Shown in pieces: positions 35,401-48,414 of a stretch of DNA of 64,000 nt. Each line of letters starts with the position of its first letter. The stretch's first letter is position 1. The translations under genes were made by a program, and so were the position numbers. Under the pieces are notes generated by a model. It saw only the letters and a list, made by a program, of their open reading frames with translations. It had not been told where the DNA came from and did no database searches. The stretch is from Rotaria socialis (lineage: Eukaryota > Rotifera > Eurotatoria > Philodinida > Philodinidae): contig CAJNYU010000002.1 of the NCBI GenBank assembly GCA_905331475.1, positions 1 through 64,000 of the forward strand, given 5' to 3'.

Positions 35401-37408
35401 CCTTTTCTCGGCATCGATACTTGAAAAATGTGTATGTTTTGTCAGAACAATTCTCGTCATTATATACTGCGAGTAAGTCTATGTATGTATACCTGTATAT
35501 ATGCATTGTTATATATGGGACGACAGCGATTGAACGACAGAGATGACGCCCCATTGAGCACAGACAGACTGATTGTGTAAGTAATGTACATAAGTACAAG
35601 TCTCATTCAACTTAAAAGAAAAGGTATAAAAACGTTTATTTTGCCATTTTTTTTCTCAGAGAGAGAGAGAGAGAGAATATTTTTTAGAGAAACTTTCTGT
35701 AGTTTTTTTTTCTTTGACATACGATGCGTTTGTTTTCTATACTCATCATATGTCACGTTTCATCATATTAAATCAACAAACATCGTGTGGTTGTATTTGT
35801 CTTCGTATGTATGTGATCCATTACAGAATAAGAGAAAGAATCAGGTTTCTCTATGTTCAACGCCGTTCAAATTATTGATAAACAAATATATTTTTACTTC
35901 ATTCGTCTTTTTAATCGAATCAAACTTCTATCACAATATTTTCTTTTACTTTTTCAGACTTCTCTCTTCAGAAAAACAAAAAATTTAATTAGAATAGAAT
36001 TAATTTATTTGTTCGTTCGTTCGATCTCATAGGCACGATTGGTTCGTAGGCTTTTTTGAACTTTAGCGTAGACAAGTTTTTTGTATCGCTTATAGTTGAA
36101 TAGGGTCTCTTTTTTCTTCTATTGATATATAATTGTTTTAATCCGTTGAGTATCGACGGACGTTGGATACTCGGAAATTGACTCGTAGAAAGAAGAAAAG
36201 CTCTCTTGAACTCTTGATAGTGTTGATCAATAGAAAATTTTCATGGTTTAACTTTATTCGAGAATAACGATTTACTACTAATTCTTGATCTCCTCCTTGT
36301 TCTTTTCATCTTATCGAACGATCAGATTGACATGAAGATGTTGATGATGAACAACGTTTGCTGGTGATTTAGCAAGTAACAAAAAAGAGAAAAGCGAAAG
36401 AAGTTACTTCCGTACCGCATTTTTAATTTCGCTGTTGCCTTTTTTTCTTCTCTGTATTGATTTGCATATGAGCAATAGAATGGCGACGCCGGTGAGCTTA
36501 GTCACACTTGCTCAATTTAAACAAAGAAGGAGGAAAAGCTGTTAAAATCCCAAACGAAAATATGAATGAATATTCATATATTTGAAGATGTGTGAAGAGG
36601 AGACATAGACCGGATAAGACGATAAAGTGACGATAGATGACAAACACGTGCCTTCATACTGGAATGATAGACTTTATTTATCGCAGCTTTATTATTAAGT
36701 TTTTTTTTCACAATGAAGAGAGAGACATTCATTTTTTTTTTGTTCTAAGGTGAATTACCCACTAAATTGATCCGATATCTCTTCTTCCAATCGAATAAAT
36801 TGTAATTAGAAGGAGAGAGAACATGTGCAGAGAATTCAGATTGAATTGTTCCACTGTGACACGCACACTACGAAGCCAATTATAATCATTCTGTTACGGA
36901 GTTTTTCGTGTTAAGCTTATCTCCATTAAAGTGCATATATAGAATCATTTTTTGTCTTAAAAAAAAAAAAATAAAAATCGAGTTGAATGCTGGTAAGTAA
37001 AATAAATAGAAATATGACTTTGAACGACTTTTTTTGTTATCTACAGGTCATATTACTCTATTGTAAAAGTCATTCGTAACAGTTTGAATTTAATGCCATT
37101 AAGCAATTTATGACTCAGGCAAGATTTTGTTCGATTGACTAATAGTATAAAATTTTGTAATATTCTATTGAACAGAATCTTTCAATTGTGATGTCAAGTT
37201 TAATCACGATATTTACTTAGAGCCAACATAAAAGGATATGTTTCGATAAGGCCGTTTGTTTTCGTCTGCCATGTTGTCGATTTCAGAAGGTTATTCGTAG
37301 AAGAATTTCTCATCAATTAAGCTTTACTAATATTTTGTGTCGATCATAAATATCGCGCTGAGAACAATTGACTTGAACCTATCGAATTTTTTCTTCTTCA
37401 GATAAAAC
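32499..37408. other. Long gene-free stretch
   Basis: No gene recognised in 4.9 kb. It contains a GAT/GAC triplet tract at about 32633-32665, GA dinucleotide tracts at about 35229-35249 and 35659-35677, and many poly-T runs. It includes the promoter side of the cadherin gene. Confidence 0.55.
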
Positions 37409-40400
37409 ATGAACTTATTACTGGTGTTTATTATATTCATATCATCAATTCATTGTCAAACAATGAAACAACTCAATGAAATTTCAATCAACGAAGAATT
37501 ATCCATTGGTGCCATCGTTACATTTTTAAATGATAAAATTCCACATTTAGATCAGTCATCCGAATATGATCTTGTTCGACCGCCCTCGTCGGATCTTGAC
37601 GTTTTCTCAATTGATAATCGGCGTCATACAGTTAATGTAAAACGACGTATAGATTACGAACAAATTTGTTTCAACATCAGCTCTCTACCGTGTCGTATTC
37701 CAATAAGTATCGCTGTATCTATTCATGATACTATTTATGTTTACATTCTTCCTATTCGTATACTAAATATCAATGATAATCCAATAAAATTTTCTGTGAA
37801 TCGAACAACTGTTGAAATCGATGAACATGACGAATATTGGTTTAGTACAGCATATTCATTACCACATGCTACTGATGCGGATGGCGATTTAATAACATAT
37901 TCGCTTTATCTTCATAATTGGAATGAACCAACTGGCTTATTTGAATTAGATACAAATAATAATAATAATTTATTATTAAAACCATTGAAAAAATTCGATC
38001 GCGAACAACAAAGTCTTTATTTACTTCGTCTTCGAGCTGAAAATAAAGATCAAAGGGATGTTTCTATTGATGTCATTGTTATTATTAAAGATATTAATGA
38101 TAATCCACCTCGTTGTGAACATAATGAAATGTTATTTTCTATCAATAATTTTCATTCGTTATCGATATTTAAACTTAATGTAACTGATATCGATGAAAAT
38201 GATAATGGAAAATTGGAATATAGTCTTATAAACCCATTACCGGGCTTTGTTATCGATCGTTTTAATGGTCAAATTATATTCAATTATACACAATGGATAC
38301 GTACAAAACAATCAAAATTATTTATTAATATAACCGATTTTGGTAAACCATATCGTTTATCAACTCAATGCATTGTTGAATTTAAATTCACATTTTTATT
38401 TGATATTAACTTGAAAGTAGATGATGAAAAAAAAAATTTTATTTCGATTGAAAGTCTTGATTTACCTATTGGCCAATTGGCGATTTTCGATAGACAAGCA
38501 AGAAGAACTTGTGTGAATTGTTCAATTCAATTGCAAACATCATTAAATGATCTATTCTATTTACATGAAACAACGAAAGATTTGTATCTAAATTTAAATT
38601 CAATTTTATTAATACGAATTTTATCGAATAATTTAATTAGAAATGAAAATTTACCCGTACATATTACTATTCATGTTTCCGATGAAAGTAATCCGTTAAT
38701 CGTATCAACAAAAAATTATTCGTTTGTATTTAATTTAAATAAAGAAAAATTATTGAAAAATTCAAATTTAATATTTATTAAAATACAAGAAAATATTTTC
38801 TTAAACGAAAAAATTCCTTTACAAAATTATTTTCATTCGTGTCTAAATAATCAAACGAACGAATTAATATTAATCGATTCAACAAATACATTTGATATAG
38901 ATAAAAATAATAATTTAATCGCAAGAAAATATTTAAATATTAAGCAACAATCAAATTATGAATTAACTCTTGAAAATAATCAAACAGATGAAGTAAGAAC
39001 CATTTTTCTTTAAATAAACCTCTAGGACTGCTGATATTTTATCGAAGTTCTTATCAAGAGGGAATGGTCAGTTGAGAAAAAATAATTTTCTACTAAGATA
39101 ATCGACCCTATTTATCTGGTTATTATCGAACAGATCAAAAGTAGTCTACTCCTCTCCATTTCCGAAGTCATGATCGAAAACCTGTATTCTTCTTATTGGT
39201 TAAGTTAATTAAAATCTATTTTTTTGTTCTCTGACAAATAGATTAATCCATGTTCAATGAAACTTCGAATACATATTTACGATCCATATTCACTATTAAA
39301 TGCTTATCCGTATTTTTCTCAATCGTTCTATACATTAACAAGTAATAATATATCTCAATTTGTTCTTCCATTATTACCATCGAATGTAAAATATAAATCA
39401 TCGAAACCCGATGATATTACAATTGATGAAAAAAATGCTTCAATCACAGTTCGATCGTCATTATTATTTTTATCGTATTTTTATGATTTTTATATTGAAG
39501 CTATTGATTCTCAAATATCATCGTTAAGTTGTTCAGTACCAATTCGTATTTATTTTGGAATCAATCAACAATCACCTCGATTATCGAATAATTTAACACG
39601 ACAATCGATTGAAATTTCGTCATCGGACGTTATGTATCAAATTCAAGCTTATGATCCTGATCTAGCATTTGATCAACGGTCGAATTCATTACCACCGTCG
39701 ATTGAATATCAAATCGATTCTCTAGGAAATCTCGAAATCGAACGTTATACAGGTCGAATATTTTTAAAGAACATCAATCAATCCACATATAATTTTACAG
39801 TAATTTTAACTGATTTCGGGCAGCCAAATCGTTTAATAACTCGACAACGAATCGTATTTGATGTTATATTAAATGAAGAAATAGATCGTCAAGAAATTCC
39901 AATGAATATTTCAACGACATTTATTTTAATTAGTGCTTGTATAATTTCAATAGTGATTCTAATTATTATTATTATCATACTTTCATTGGCTTGTGTTCAA
40001 TGCCAATTATCAGCACAAAAATCGATGTCAAATCTGTCACCAACAACACCCGATAGTTGTCTTATTGACAATGAATATGTAAGAAATTTTAGTAAACGAA
40101 AAACAAAATGGCACGAAAGAATCTTCTTTTTAGATTACAACAACGACGTCATTGCCTCGTGTTGTTAATCGAGAACAACGAATCTATCCGACGGTTTCAA
40201 ATGATAATCAACGAACACTTTTAGAACAAATTCACATTCCACCTCCATCGTTATATTCCAATGAAAAAATTCTTACGAAACAAGATTATCATCATAATCT
40301 ATCAATGAATGATATTAATAAATATTTGGAACGTTTTGAAAAAATTTACAATAATTCATCCGAACATCATCTAGGAGAGCCTGTAGGATCAGTTGTGTAA
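37409..40400 (+). CDS. Transmembrane cadherin (protocadherin-like)
   Basis: Three exons, 37409-38992, 39242-40078 and 40134-40400, all in phase 0, give 895 aa. The signal peptide is MNLLLVFIIFISSIHC. Cadherin repeats are marked by calcium-binding motifs: ILNINDNP, ATDADGD, KFDREQQ, IVIIKDINDNPP, TDIDENDNG. Repeats toward the membrane are diverged and lose several Ca2+ ligands. I estimate six or seven repeats from length. A single span (FILISACIISIVILIIIIII) is followed by a roughly 130-residue cytoplasmic tail without a recognisable catenin-binding region. Cadherins mediate Ca2+-dependent adhesion. The 55-nt second intron is required to reach the tail; without it a stop follows at 40166. Possible AATAAA at about 40444. 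Confidence 0.87.
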
Positions 40401-40759
40401 ATATGTTTATTATTATTATTATTATTTTTTCTGTCTTTTAATCAATAAAATAAATCAGTGACAATTCCTATTCATATTCTTTTAAATAGAATTAAGGATC
40501 AACATTAGTAGTGATAGTAAAGCTTAACCAGCCAGGGTGTCTGTGGTTTCACACTTTCCGTTTTATGTTTTACAAAGATCATTTTCAGGAACCTCCAAAA
40601 AAGCGATTAGCACTAGTTTCTATAAATCTCCGGTCTATATTTCTCTTGTATAAAATGAAAAAAAAATTTATTGAAAAACTAAATAATACATCTACTTAAA
40701 ATTTCAAAATAAAACGTGCTAAGTCTGTTTTATCAAGAAGTATCATAGCAAGAAATAAG

Positions 40760-41657
40760 TCAAACTTCAGAGTACCATGTTCCTGCGTGAATACGACGTT
40801 TTGAAGTGACGAGAAACTGGCAGCTAGAGTACAAAATCGAGTTATTAGTGAGGAACTGTGTTGTTCCACAAGCGCTTCGACCTGGATCAGAATCAAGACC
40901 ACTTGAACGTAAATGCAGTGAAGAATTAGACTGATTACTTCCGTCAAGTGTTACATTCATCAAATCGCGTTCTGGAATTGAAGTGTTCGTGCAAACTTGC
41001 AGACCTCTGATTACTAATGATTCATACTGTAGTGTTAGATAGAAACCAGTATTCTGTCAGCACGTAGTTCCAACCAAGCAAAAATCTCATGTGCCAAAAT
41101 AGGTATAAATGGCGCTCAAATAATTATCTCACGCATAATATGGTACTTCCGATGGATAATAGTTGCCCGAATCAGTACCACTTGCTCACGGAATACTATC
41201 ACCACCAGCAGTTGTGTTCCAAATACCATGGACTACTTCAGAGCTACCGAAGGCGAATGTTGTACCTGAAAAATCAATACGAACGTAAAAACAAAAGAAT
41301 GTTTAATTAGCTTTTATGTGAAAATTTTGGATAAGTTATCTAGTACAGATTAGGATTCGAAAATTAGCAGTTGAACAATCGACAAATCTTGAAATTCAAA
41401 ACGATTCCTAAAACTTATCAGATATCCATAGAAATTTCGAGTTTACTTTCAATCTGATTGCAGTAGATTTTTTCTTCGTGATCCAGAGACTATATATATG
41501 CGAGGGAAAAGGCTCATCATATTGGCTACAATCGTTGCCTATTCAGTTCATCGAAAAACAAAATAGCTGACTCATTCTCACTGGACGTCGCAGTTGTCGT
41601 CGTAGTTGTTGCGCTAGTTGCTGTAGCAGTGGTTGTTGAGTCTCGAACATTTGAAAG
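40760..41657 (-). pseudogene. Lectin/discoidin-like domain gene with four in-frame TGA codons
   Basis: Two exons in transcript order: 41657-41582, encoding a Thr/Ala-rich linker (TTTATATSATTTTTT), and 41265-40760. They join with matching phase at TCC-A|GT. The second exon reads without frameshift for 168 codons to the TGA at 40762-40760. Four internal stops are all TGA: after DSIP, after VPYYA, after TYFGT and after GTTC. The body (NYYPSEVPYYA, TGFYLTLQYES, IPERDLMNVTLDGSNQS, QFLTNNSILYSSCQFLVTS) looks like a secreted beta-sandwich binding domain of the kind repeated in rotifer and other lophotrochozoan genomes; that resemblance is from memory and unverified. A signal-like exon near 42666-42605 may be its 5' end. 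Nonsense decay is the simplest reading. Confidence 0.65.
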
Positions 41658-42769
41658 CTCAATTTCGAGTTGGCATCATGAAAAATATTTCCGAGCGCAC
41701 AATAGCACAGTTAACGATTTAAGATATAAACAAACAAAAATCTCAATGATGGATGAATGAATGAATCAAAAACAAATGTGTGTGAACGTTACTGCAAAGC
41801 TATTGTACTCGCACGGTACTGTTATGATAAGGACAACGATCAGATCAGAAATATTCACAATGAAATAGTATTTTTACGAGAGGCCATGTCTTAGTGGCTT
41901 TCAAATATGCATGAGAACTTCTAAAATTCAACATGTCAGATATGTAGTAGTCAGAAACGAAAAAAACAACAACTTAAATTGTGATTGTGTAATGGAATTC
42001 ATACAACAATGTTCTTTAAATGCAATAGAGAGGTTAAAAACAAATTTTTATTTGAATTGTAAATATGATTTAAATAAGATTTTCTTATCAAATAGAATTG
42101 AGAAACGGAAAATTAATTAGATCAAGACTAAGCTATTTGCAATTGAATGGCTGATAGAAAAATGTATCAGTACAAGCGCTCTGTTGAAACTTACATACGA
42201 ATTATGATCTAACTGCTACTTCGAATCACATAGCGATCGGTTTTCAGTTAATCTTTTAGTAATGCAATAGAAAAATAGTTCATATAGTAAAGTCATCTTT
42301 GATCGTAAAATATCTTGAGGGTGTCGATGTGAGGAAGAAATTTAATTCCACAGATAACATCGTAAATAATAACCCTATACGATGCCAATATCTCTGATTC
42401 ATGAAGTAGGCAATGAAAGTTACAATGGCCACTACCTAGCCTCAGAGAAATCAAAACTAAAATTATAATTACATCTACGTCATTCACGTATTTGTTCGTA
42501 GCAGCATCTCAATTACATCCTCTTTGATAACTTCATCAAAGAATAGTTGAAACGGGTCACGTTTAGAACTCGATGCAATTTTCTCTGACTTTATTTTAAA
42601 GCCTACCGAACAGAGTATGAGAGACGGAAAAATAAAATATTTTACTAGTCGAGTGAATGTCAACACTCTCCATAGGAAGATAAGCTTTCAATTGCGCAGC
42701 AAACCAAACAACACTATTTCTAAGATGAATTAAAAGTACGACAAAAACAACGCTCATAACATCGATGAA
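41658..42769. other. Gene-free stretch, possible 5' remains of the pseudogene
   Basis: On the minus strand at about 42666-42605 MLTFTRLVKYFIFPSLILCS precedes a possible GT donor, a candidate signal or anchor exon for the pseudogene. No other gene seen. Confidence 0.4.
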
Positions 42770-45078
42770 ATGACAATAAGTATAAAGGATCGAGTTTGGT
42801 TAAAATTATTGTTATCCGCATTAATACCGTTGATGATTGGTATTTTTACTGTCGTCACTACAATTCATCAACAAAAAATGTCTTCTCTACAACGTGAACA
42901 AGAAAAACAGGATGCACGTCTATTACGAGAACAATCAGACAATCAAACTGCTCATCGACATAAAGAAACTATCTATGCTACCTATCTTGATGACGTTACA
43001 AAACTATTGATGTCAAATAACGAAACAAAACGTTTGGTGTATATTCGCGCGAAAACATTAGTCAGCCTTCAACAGCTCGATTCCGAACGAAGAAAAGATG
43101 TACTCTTGTTTCTTTATGAAAGTGAATTGATTCATCATAATCCATTGAAGCCAACTACGACTTTGTTGAAAGTTAATAATGCCGATTTCAACGGAATCTA
43201 TTTTCAACGAACGGAAAAAGTTGAATGTACATTCAAGTTTCTCTATTTACATCATGTCTATTTATCCAACGCATCATTTATTGACTGTTATATTGATTAT
43301 TCGAACTTTTCACATTCGCTCATGTACAATACGGTTTTCTTCAAAGCACTCCTATTTCGAACATCTTTCAAATTTGCATTGTTAGATAGGGCCAATTTCA
43401 ATCAGGCAAAATTTTATCTAACGGATTTTTCTGGAGCATCGTTAGCCGGATGCAACTTTAGGGATGCTCATTGGGTTAATCAAGGTCTTACTTTTACAAG
43501 TGCAAATTTAACAGGTGCAATTCTATCAAATCAACAATTAGAGAGATCAATACTAACCAATGCTCTCTTACCCAATGGAACATGGGGGCCTATTCGAACG
43601 ACAAGTTTAGTTGTTAACGGTGATGCTGAGCAAGATGTAAGCAAGAGCTTTAACTATTTTTATATTACAATATAACGATCGTCCTGGTATTTTCTCATAT
43701 AGATTAAAATATATTACATATGGTTAACTCTAGAGTTTTGAATGGCTCGATCATTATTATCCTCTTGCACACGTGAATAGAAAATTTTATGAAACATTGT
43801 GGTGGTCTCGTCCGTAGAAAAACAGGATTAGATATTTATATGTTTGTTTTCTAAAAGAAGATGAGTCAATTGATGAAAATCACTTATTCACATTCTCCTA
43901 AAATATTTTAGTAAACTAACTCTTATCATAATAATCAAGAGATCGAAGCAAAAGCCAAGTGACTATTTTCTAACATCAGCCAAGACCTCTTGAAATCATT
44001 AGAAATGCTTTTTTTAAATTTATTCTAGTTCGATTCAATGTTCAGGGGAACATATTTATTACCAAGAACTGATCGTATCATAAGCATGAGTATAGTTTTC
44101 TTTCTAGAAAAATATATGCTATGCCTCTGGAGTAGCGAAGCATTGTCAGTAATCGAGAACAGCACTGTTGATATACATGACAAGAAGTATCACGATGAAT
44201 TCGATTCGCAATACCCAAGAGTATGATAAAAATATTATCTGCTTCTAAAGAGTATCTTGTGCAAGAATGGAACCTAGGTGATGCATTAGAATATTATTCT
44301 AAATTATTGGCAAATACCTCCAATATTTGGTTGATGATAGCATCGATTAAAAACTACAGTTTTGCGCATTGATTTTTAAAGAACTCGGAATCATTTCGGA
44401 CTGGTATCTAAAGTCGGCCATTAGCATCAGTTAATATCGCATATTCAGAGAATTACCCCGGATAAAATCTGATGTCACTAAGTGATGAATATTTCGCTTT
44501 GTATTATTTTACTTTTAGTGTTCATTACAAGGTAGTACAAATTTTACTGACTGGCATATCTCCGTTCCTGGAATAATTAGTTTGTTTGCGTACAATAGCC
44601 AGAATTTAACGGATCAATATGGCAAATGTTATTTTCGAGTGACACCATCTTATACTTTAAAGCAATCGATAAGTGCATCTCAAAATATTTCTTTCGATGA
44701 ATTTACATTATTAATCTCGGCTGATATTGCTCACTATAAAGCATCGGTCGATTTCCGATGTTCGGGCAATCAATATGGATATATGGAACTCACCTTTGTT
44801 GATTTATATGGTTTACGCTATTTTCCTGTTAATAATCGTTAGTTTTTCTTATTTTTTTTTAAATTTTTTTTAATTGACTATTTTCTTGTTCAGGAACTAA
44901 AACTGGAGTAGCAAGGGAACTTCTAACTATATCGAACAGCATTCATTTTGAAGTTCGTAGTGTCCAGCTAAAAATTGCATTCATAAGAAATACGACATAT
45001 GCGAACATCAATGGGAGTGCCGAAGAAAATTATTGTATTGCTGACAATATCGAATTTTTCATTCTAAAACGTGAATAA
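42770..45078 (+). CDS. Membrane-anchored pentapeptide-repeat protein with C-terminal beta-sandwich-like region
   Basis: Exons 42770-43636, 44519-44837 and 44894-45078, in phase, 456 aa. A hydrophobic helix at about residues 13-34 (LLSALIPLMIGIFTVVTTI) is followed by a charged coiled-coil-like stretch (QREQEKQDARLLREQ). From about residue 125 to 280 there are pentapeptide repeats of the A(D/N)LxX type: VNNADFNGIYF, LDRANFNQAKF, DFSGASLAGCNF, SANLTGAIL. These fold as a right-handed four-sided beta-helix. The end starts with SLVVNGDAEQDCS and contains FTDWHISVPG and FRCSGNQYGY, resembling a galactose-binding-like module that often begins with NGDAE. The first intron is 882 nt, far longer than the usual 50-80 here. 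Bdelloids carry families of such proteins; function unknown. Confidence 0.82.
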
Positions 45079-46016
45079 CACCAATTATTCCAAAACAAAT
45101 AAAATTTGAACTCAATAGACGTTCACAGAGCTGATTTCTTATTTCACATCAGAATAGGAATAAAATTCGTATCTGGAAAGCACGATTACCAAGTCCTTCA
45201 TTCAAAATGATTATTTATTTTTATAACATTTTCCTATATATAGTTATTTATTCTACTGCAAATAAAAATATATTTGTATATTATATATGCAGGTGTGTCA
45301 TTTCTCTGACATTTTCATCAAAAGTGTTTTTTTTTTGTTCTTGAAAACAATGCAACTTGTCATGCATTGTTATTCAATAGAAATGCGATTCCCGATATCT
45401 GTGCAATCATACACCTGTACAATAATGCTTGCACCTTTATCTTTATGTCATTTAAATATATTCCCACATATATGAACTGATTATTCCAAATTTATGTAGA
45501 ACTCATATACTTCATGGTATTTAATAATCAGAAATTCAAAATAAACAAGCGACTATCAAGGTTAACTCTGCTGGTGCAATCTTACATTTTTTGAAACACT
45601 AACTTGCAGTGTTTTCTTCCTTGTTAGTATTTTACGCATGTACTCCATAGCTAAACATAGAGATGCCTATATCTACATTTATATGTTCATCTGTTTATAT
45701 GTTTTTGCATATTAGTCAGAAGCGATACTGGACAATGTTTGACAGACAACTAAGACACGTTGTATTTTTAGTGGTTGTTTAACAGACATTGTTGTTCAAG
45801 AAAACAGTGTAAAATATTATTCTAAATAATCATAAAGAATGGGTCATTTTTTTTTCATTGTCAGCTGCATTATTGATTCTAATAAACATGATGCATTCAA
45901 ATTTTCATTCTATCTGTTTGATAGATTTCAAGCAAAGATTCGCATAAAAAAATGATTGACTGTAATGGCTTAGTTCTTTATTTATTCTTCTCATATATTA
46001 GACTTTCATAATCATC
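45079..46016. other. Gene-free stretch
   Basis: AT-rich 3' flank of the pentapeptide gene. No gene recognised. Confidence 0.55.
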
Positions 46017-46420
46017 TCATATATGATTGCGTGAGGAATATTTAGTCAAACCATTATACTGTGGTGATTTCAAACTGTTAACATGTCGCAATGTCATCGT
46101 ACACTTGATTGTCAAACAAAGCTCTTGTAATCTTCTTATTACGGTGCGAAGCACTGTATAGCGATGCTTGGCGAAAATTTTTTTTCTTTCTCGACCTACA
46201 CATCCAAGCTCCATATTTTGTGTCGCGATGATCTCGAGAACCACATGTCGCCTGATATTGGTTGAAACGTCATGAAAATCGTTGAGGTGCGAAATAGTTA
46301 CCAAATTTTGTCCGATTTGCTCGATGATTTTTCGTTCGCCCAAAGTAAAATCCGGATATTACTGATAATCTGTGGATTTCATTTTCATTACGTCGATCAG
46401 AGCACGCTGAGACTTGTCAC

Positions 46421-47929
46421 CGGTGGCGTAGCCAGGAATTTTTGAGTCATGGGCCATTTCCCAGCAAAATTTATTTGAGTATTGGGCAATAAGGGGCAAT
46501 CATCAATCTATTGGGCGACACTTTTTTAAATGTATTGTCTTCAAAAAACGTTATGTTTATCGAGGTGAAATTTGTTACTTTTGACTAAGAAGATTTCTCT
46601 CACCTTTTTGGCACTGTTTCACAAATGTAACCTTCAGCTTTTAAGTATTTAAAAATTTTATTTAAAATAGAAGTGTAAATATGCAAAGCTATAATTGTAG
46701 GAAATAACGATAGACACTAGGTCTGATCCTAATAAGTAGAGAACTGTTCATCGGACCATATACTTAGCAACCACTACAACCTTTTTTATACTGACTGGTA
46801 TGAAAATTTTTCAAACTGTCGTGCCTTTTTCTGAAAATCTAGCTTGTAAGAATATTTATTTCCTATATCAAATACTTTTTATTGATGTTAAAGGTGATTA
46901 ACGTTGGAAGAGAAGGATACAACTAGTATATATCGTCAAAATTCCTCATTAAATTCTTGGTGTATTTCAGTGACCCGCGGTCATCTCAATTTATACTGTC
47001 ATAAGAAACTAGAAAACTCATCAAGATTGTATTTTTCATAGGTTTCTTGTACTAACCATAGTATTTTCAGGATAGATTTCCCACAAATTTAAAAAACAAT
47101 GAACGATTACGAAACCGGATTGCACGGGGCACTACTGATCGATGTCTATATCTAACGAATAATTAATACAGTCCAAAAAAAGGCAACGTAGAATTTATAG
47201 TGATTTATAGTTTTCTGTTCACTAAAAGACGTTAAGTGTAAAAAATACATCGAAATCGACAGTAAAAAAGATGGTCTATAATAAATATTATTCCATTATT
47301 GCATTGATTTCAAGATGGATATGACTAATCGATGAGTTGATTTTCTTGATAGGAGGTAAAAAAATATGAGTAATGACTTATGCTGAAATATCACTCGACC
47401 ATCTCAAACTATGTCGGTAAAGAAAAGATCCTACCAGGTGCAACTTTGCTCCTCATTTATGCATTGAATTGTTTTATTCTTTAAATTCTCACCTAGTTCC
47501 TTTAAGTATTTAATTCTTAAGTTGCGCGAGTCATGCCATTACTTGTTTCGGCAGTGTTATTCTTAGATAATTTCAGTTATTTACATTCTAAGTAATCTTA
47601 TATACTCAGGAAAATACATGAGAATCCACCAGCATTTTACATCAACGATGCTGAGTAGAACATGGAGTCTTGACCGAAAAATATAACAGCAATGTAATCA
47701 TTATGTTTATTATTTTAATGAAATAAATCTCAATCAATCCTTTTAAATCGATTGATTAAATGGCGATAAAAAGCTATTTATTAATAAAACGTCAGTGTGA
47801 TCTTCAAAAATGCACTCGTGTCATAGCTTTTGACATTGGGCAAATGTCATCATCTGAAAAATTCGTTGAGCAATAAATTTTAAATCCTTGGGCAATTGCC
47901 CAATGGCCCCCACCCTGCCTACGCCACTG
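46421..47929. mobile_element. 1.5-kb DNA transposon-like insertion, GTGGCGTAG ends
   Basis: The left end is CGGTGGCGTAGCCAGG. The right end on the opposite strand is CAGTGGCGTAGGCAGG. Both are followed inside by GGGCCAT and TGGGCAAT words, so the subterminal parts are also inverted. Ends of the type CAGTGGCGNAG are common in hAT and related DNA elements. No transposase frame is visible. A clean 8-bp duplication is not seen, though ACAAGTC lies just outside both ends. It interrupts a protein-like frame. Confidence 0.7.
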
Positions 47930-48198
47930 AGCTAGACTGTTGACTTGTAATGTAAGAATGTTTAACGTAAGTTATCCACTGACAGTCAAATTCTTCTAGT
48001 AGATCTTCAACCGATCCGATATTTTTTTGCAATAAAATGTTTTTATCAGCATTGGAATTTTCGCCATTACTTTTCTTAGTCGATGATACAGATTTTCGCC
48101 ATATCATCCATGAGCAATCATCGAATAAACTAATTTGGTTGTTCAGAAAATGTTTGAGATATTCACTTGGTTGATTGTCTCGACCTTGAACAAAAAAT

Positions 48199-48298
48199 NN
48201 NNNNNNNNNNNNNNNNNNNNNNNNNNNNNNNNNNNNNNNNNNNNNNNNNNNNNNNNNNNNNNNNNNNNNNNNNNNNNNNNNNNNNNNNNNNNNNNNNN
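48199..48298. other. 100-base assembly gap
   Basis: A run of exactly 100 N, the usual placeholder for a gap of unknown size, inside the disrupted gene frame. Confidence 0.99.
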
Positions 48299-48414
48299 AA
48301 AAAATCCAAAATTGGTGGGGACTCTGGGGATGCGTTAAGTGATTCTTGACTAGGAACGCAATTTTCGATTGTTCTGCAGCCATATAAATGGATCAATACA
48401 GAAAATTTTTTCAA

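Larger units (their letters stand above)
46017..48414 (-). pseudogene. Unidentified gene split by a transposon-like insertion and a stop codon
   Basis: Reading 5' to 3' on the minus strand, a protein-like frame runs from about 48414 or the ATG at 48383 through the N gap to about 47930 (FDDCSWMIWRKSV, LLEEFDCQWITYVKHSY). An insertion occupies 47929-46421. Beyond it the frame resumes (DKSQRALIDVMKMKSTDYQ), meets one TAA at about 46363, and stays open in the same frame to 46017 (RKIIEQIGQNLVTIS, RRHVVLEIIATQNMELG). The common frame after the TAA and the charged, helical composition suggest one former gene. I do not recognise the family. Alternatively, the two halves are separate and the TAA ends the gene. 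The 100-N gap prevents a full reading. Confidence 0.45.

Noticed and set aside
40696..40963. Other minus-strand frames over the pseudogene
   Set aside because: Out of frame with the phase-matched two-exon reading that shows protein-like motifs.
44038..44226. 62-codon frame inside the long intron of the pentapeptide gene
   Set aside because: No similarity to the flanking exons, and good splice sites bypass it.
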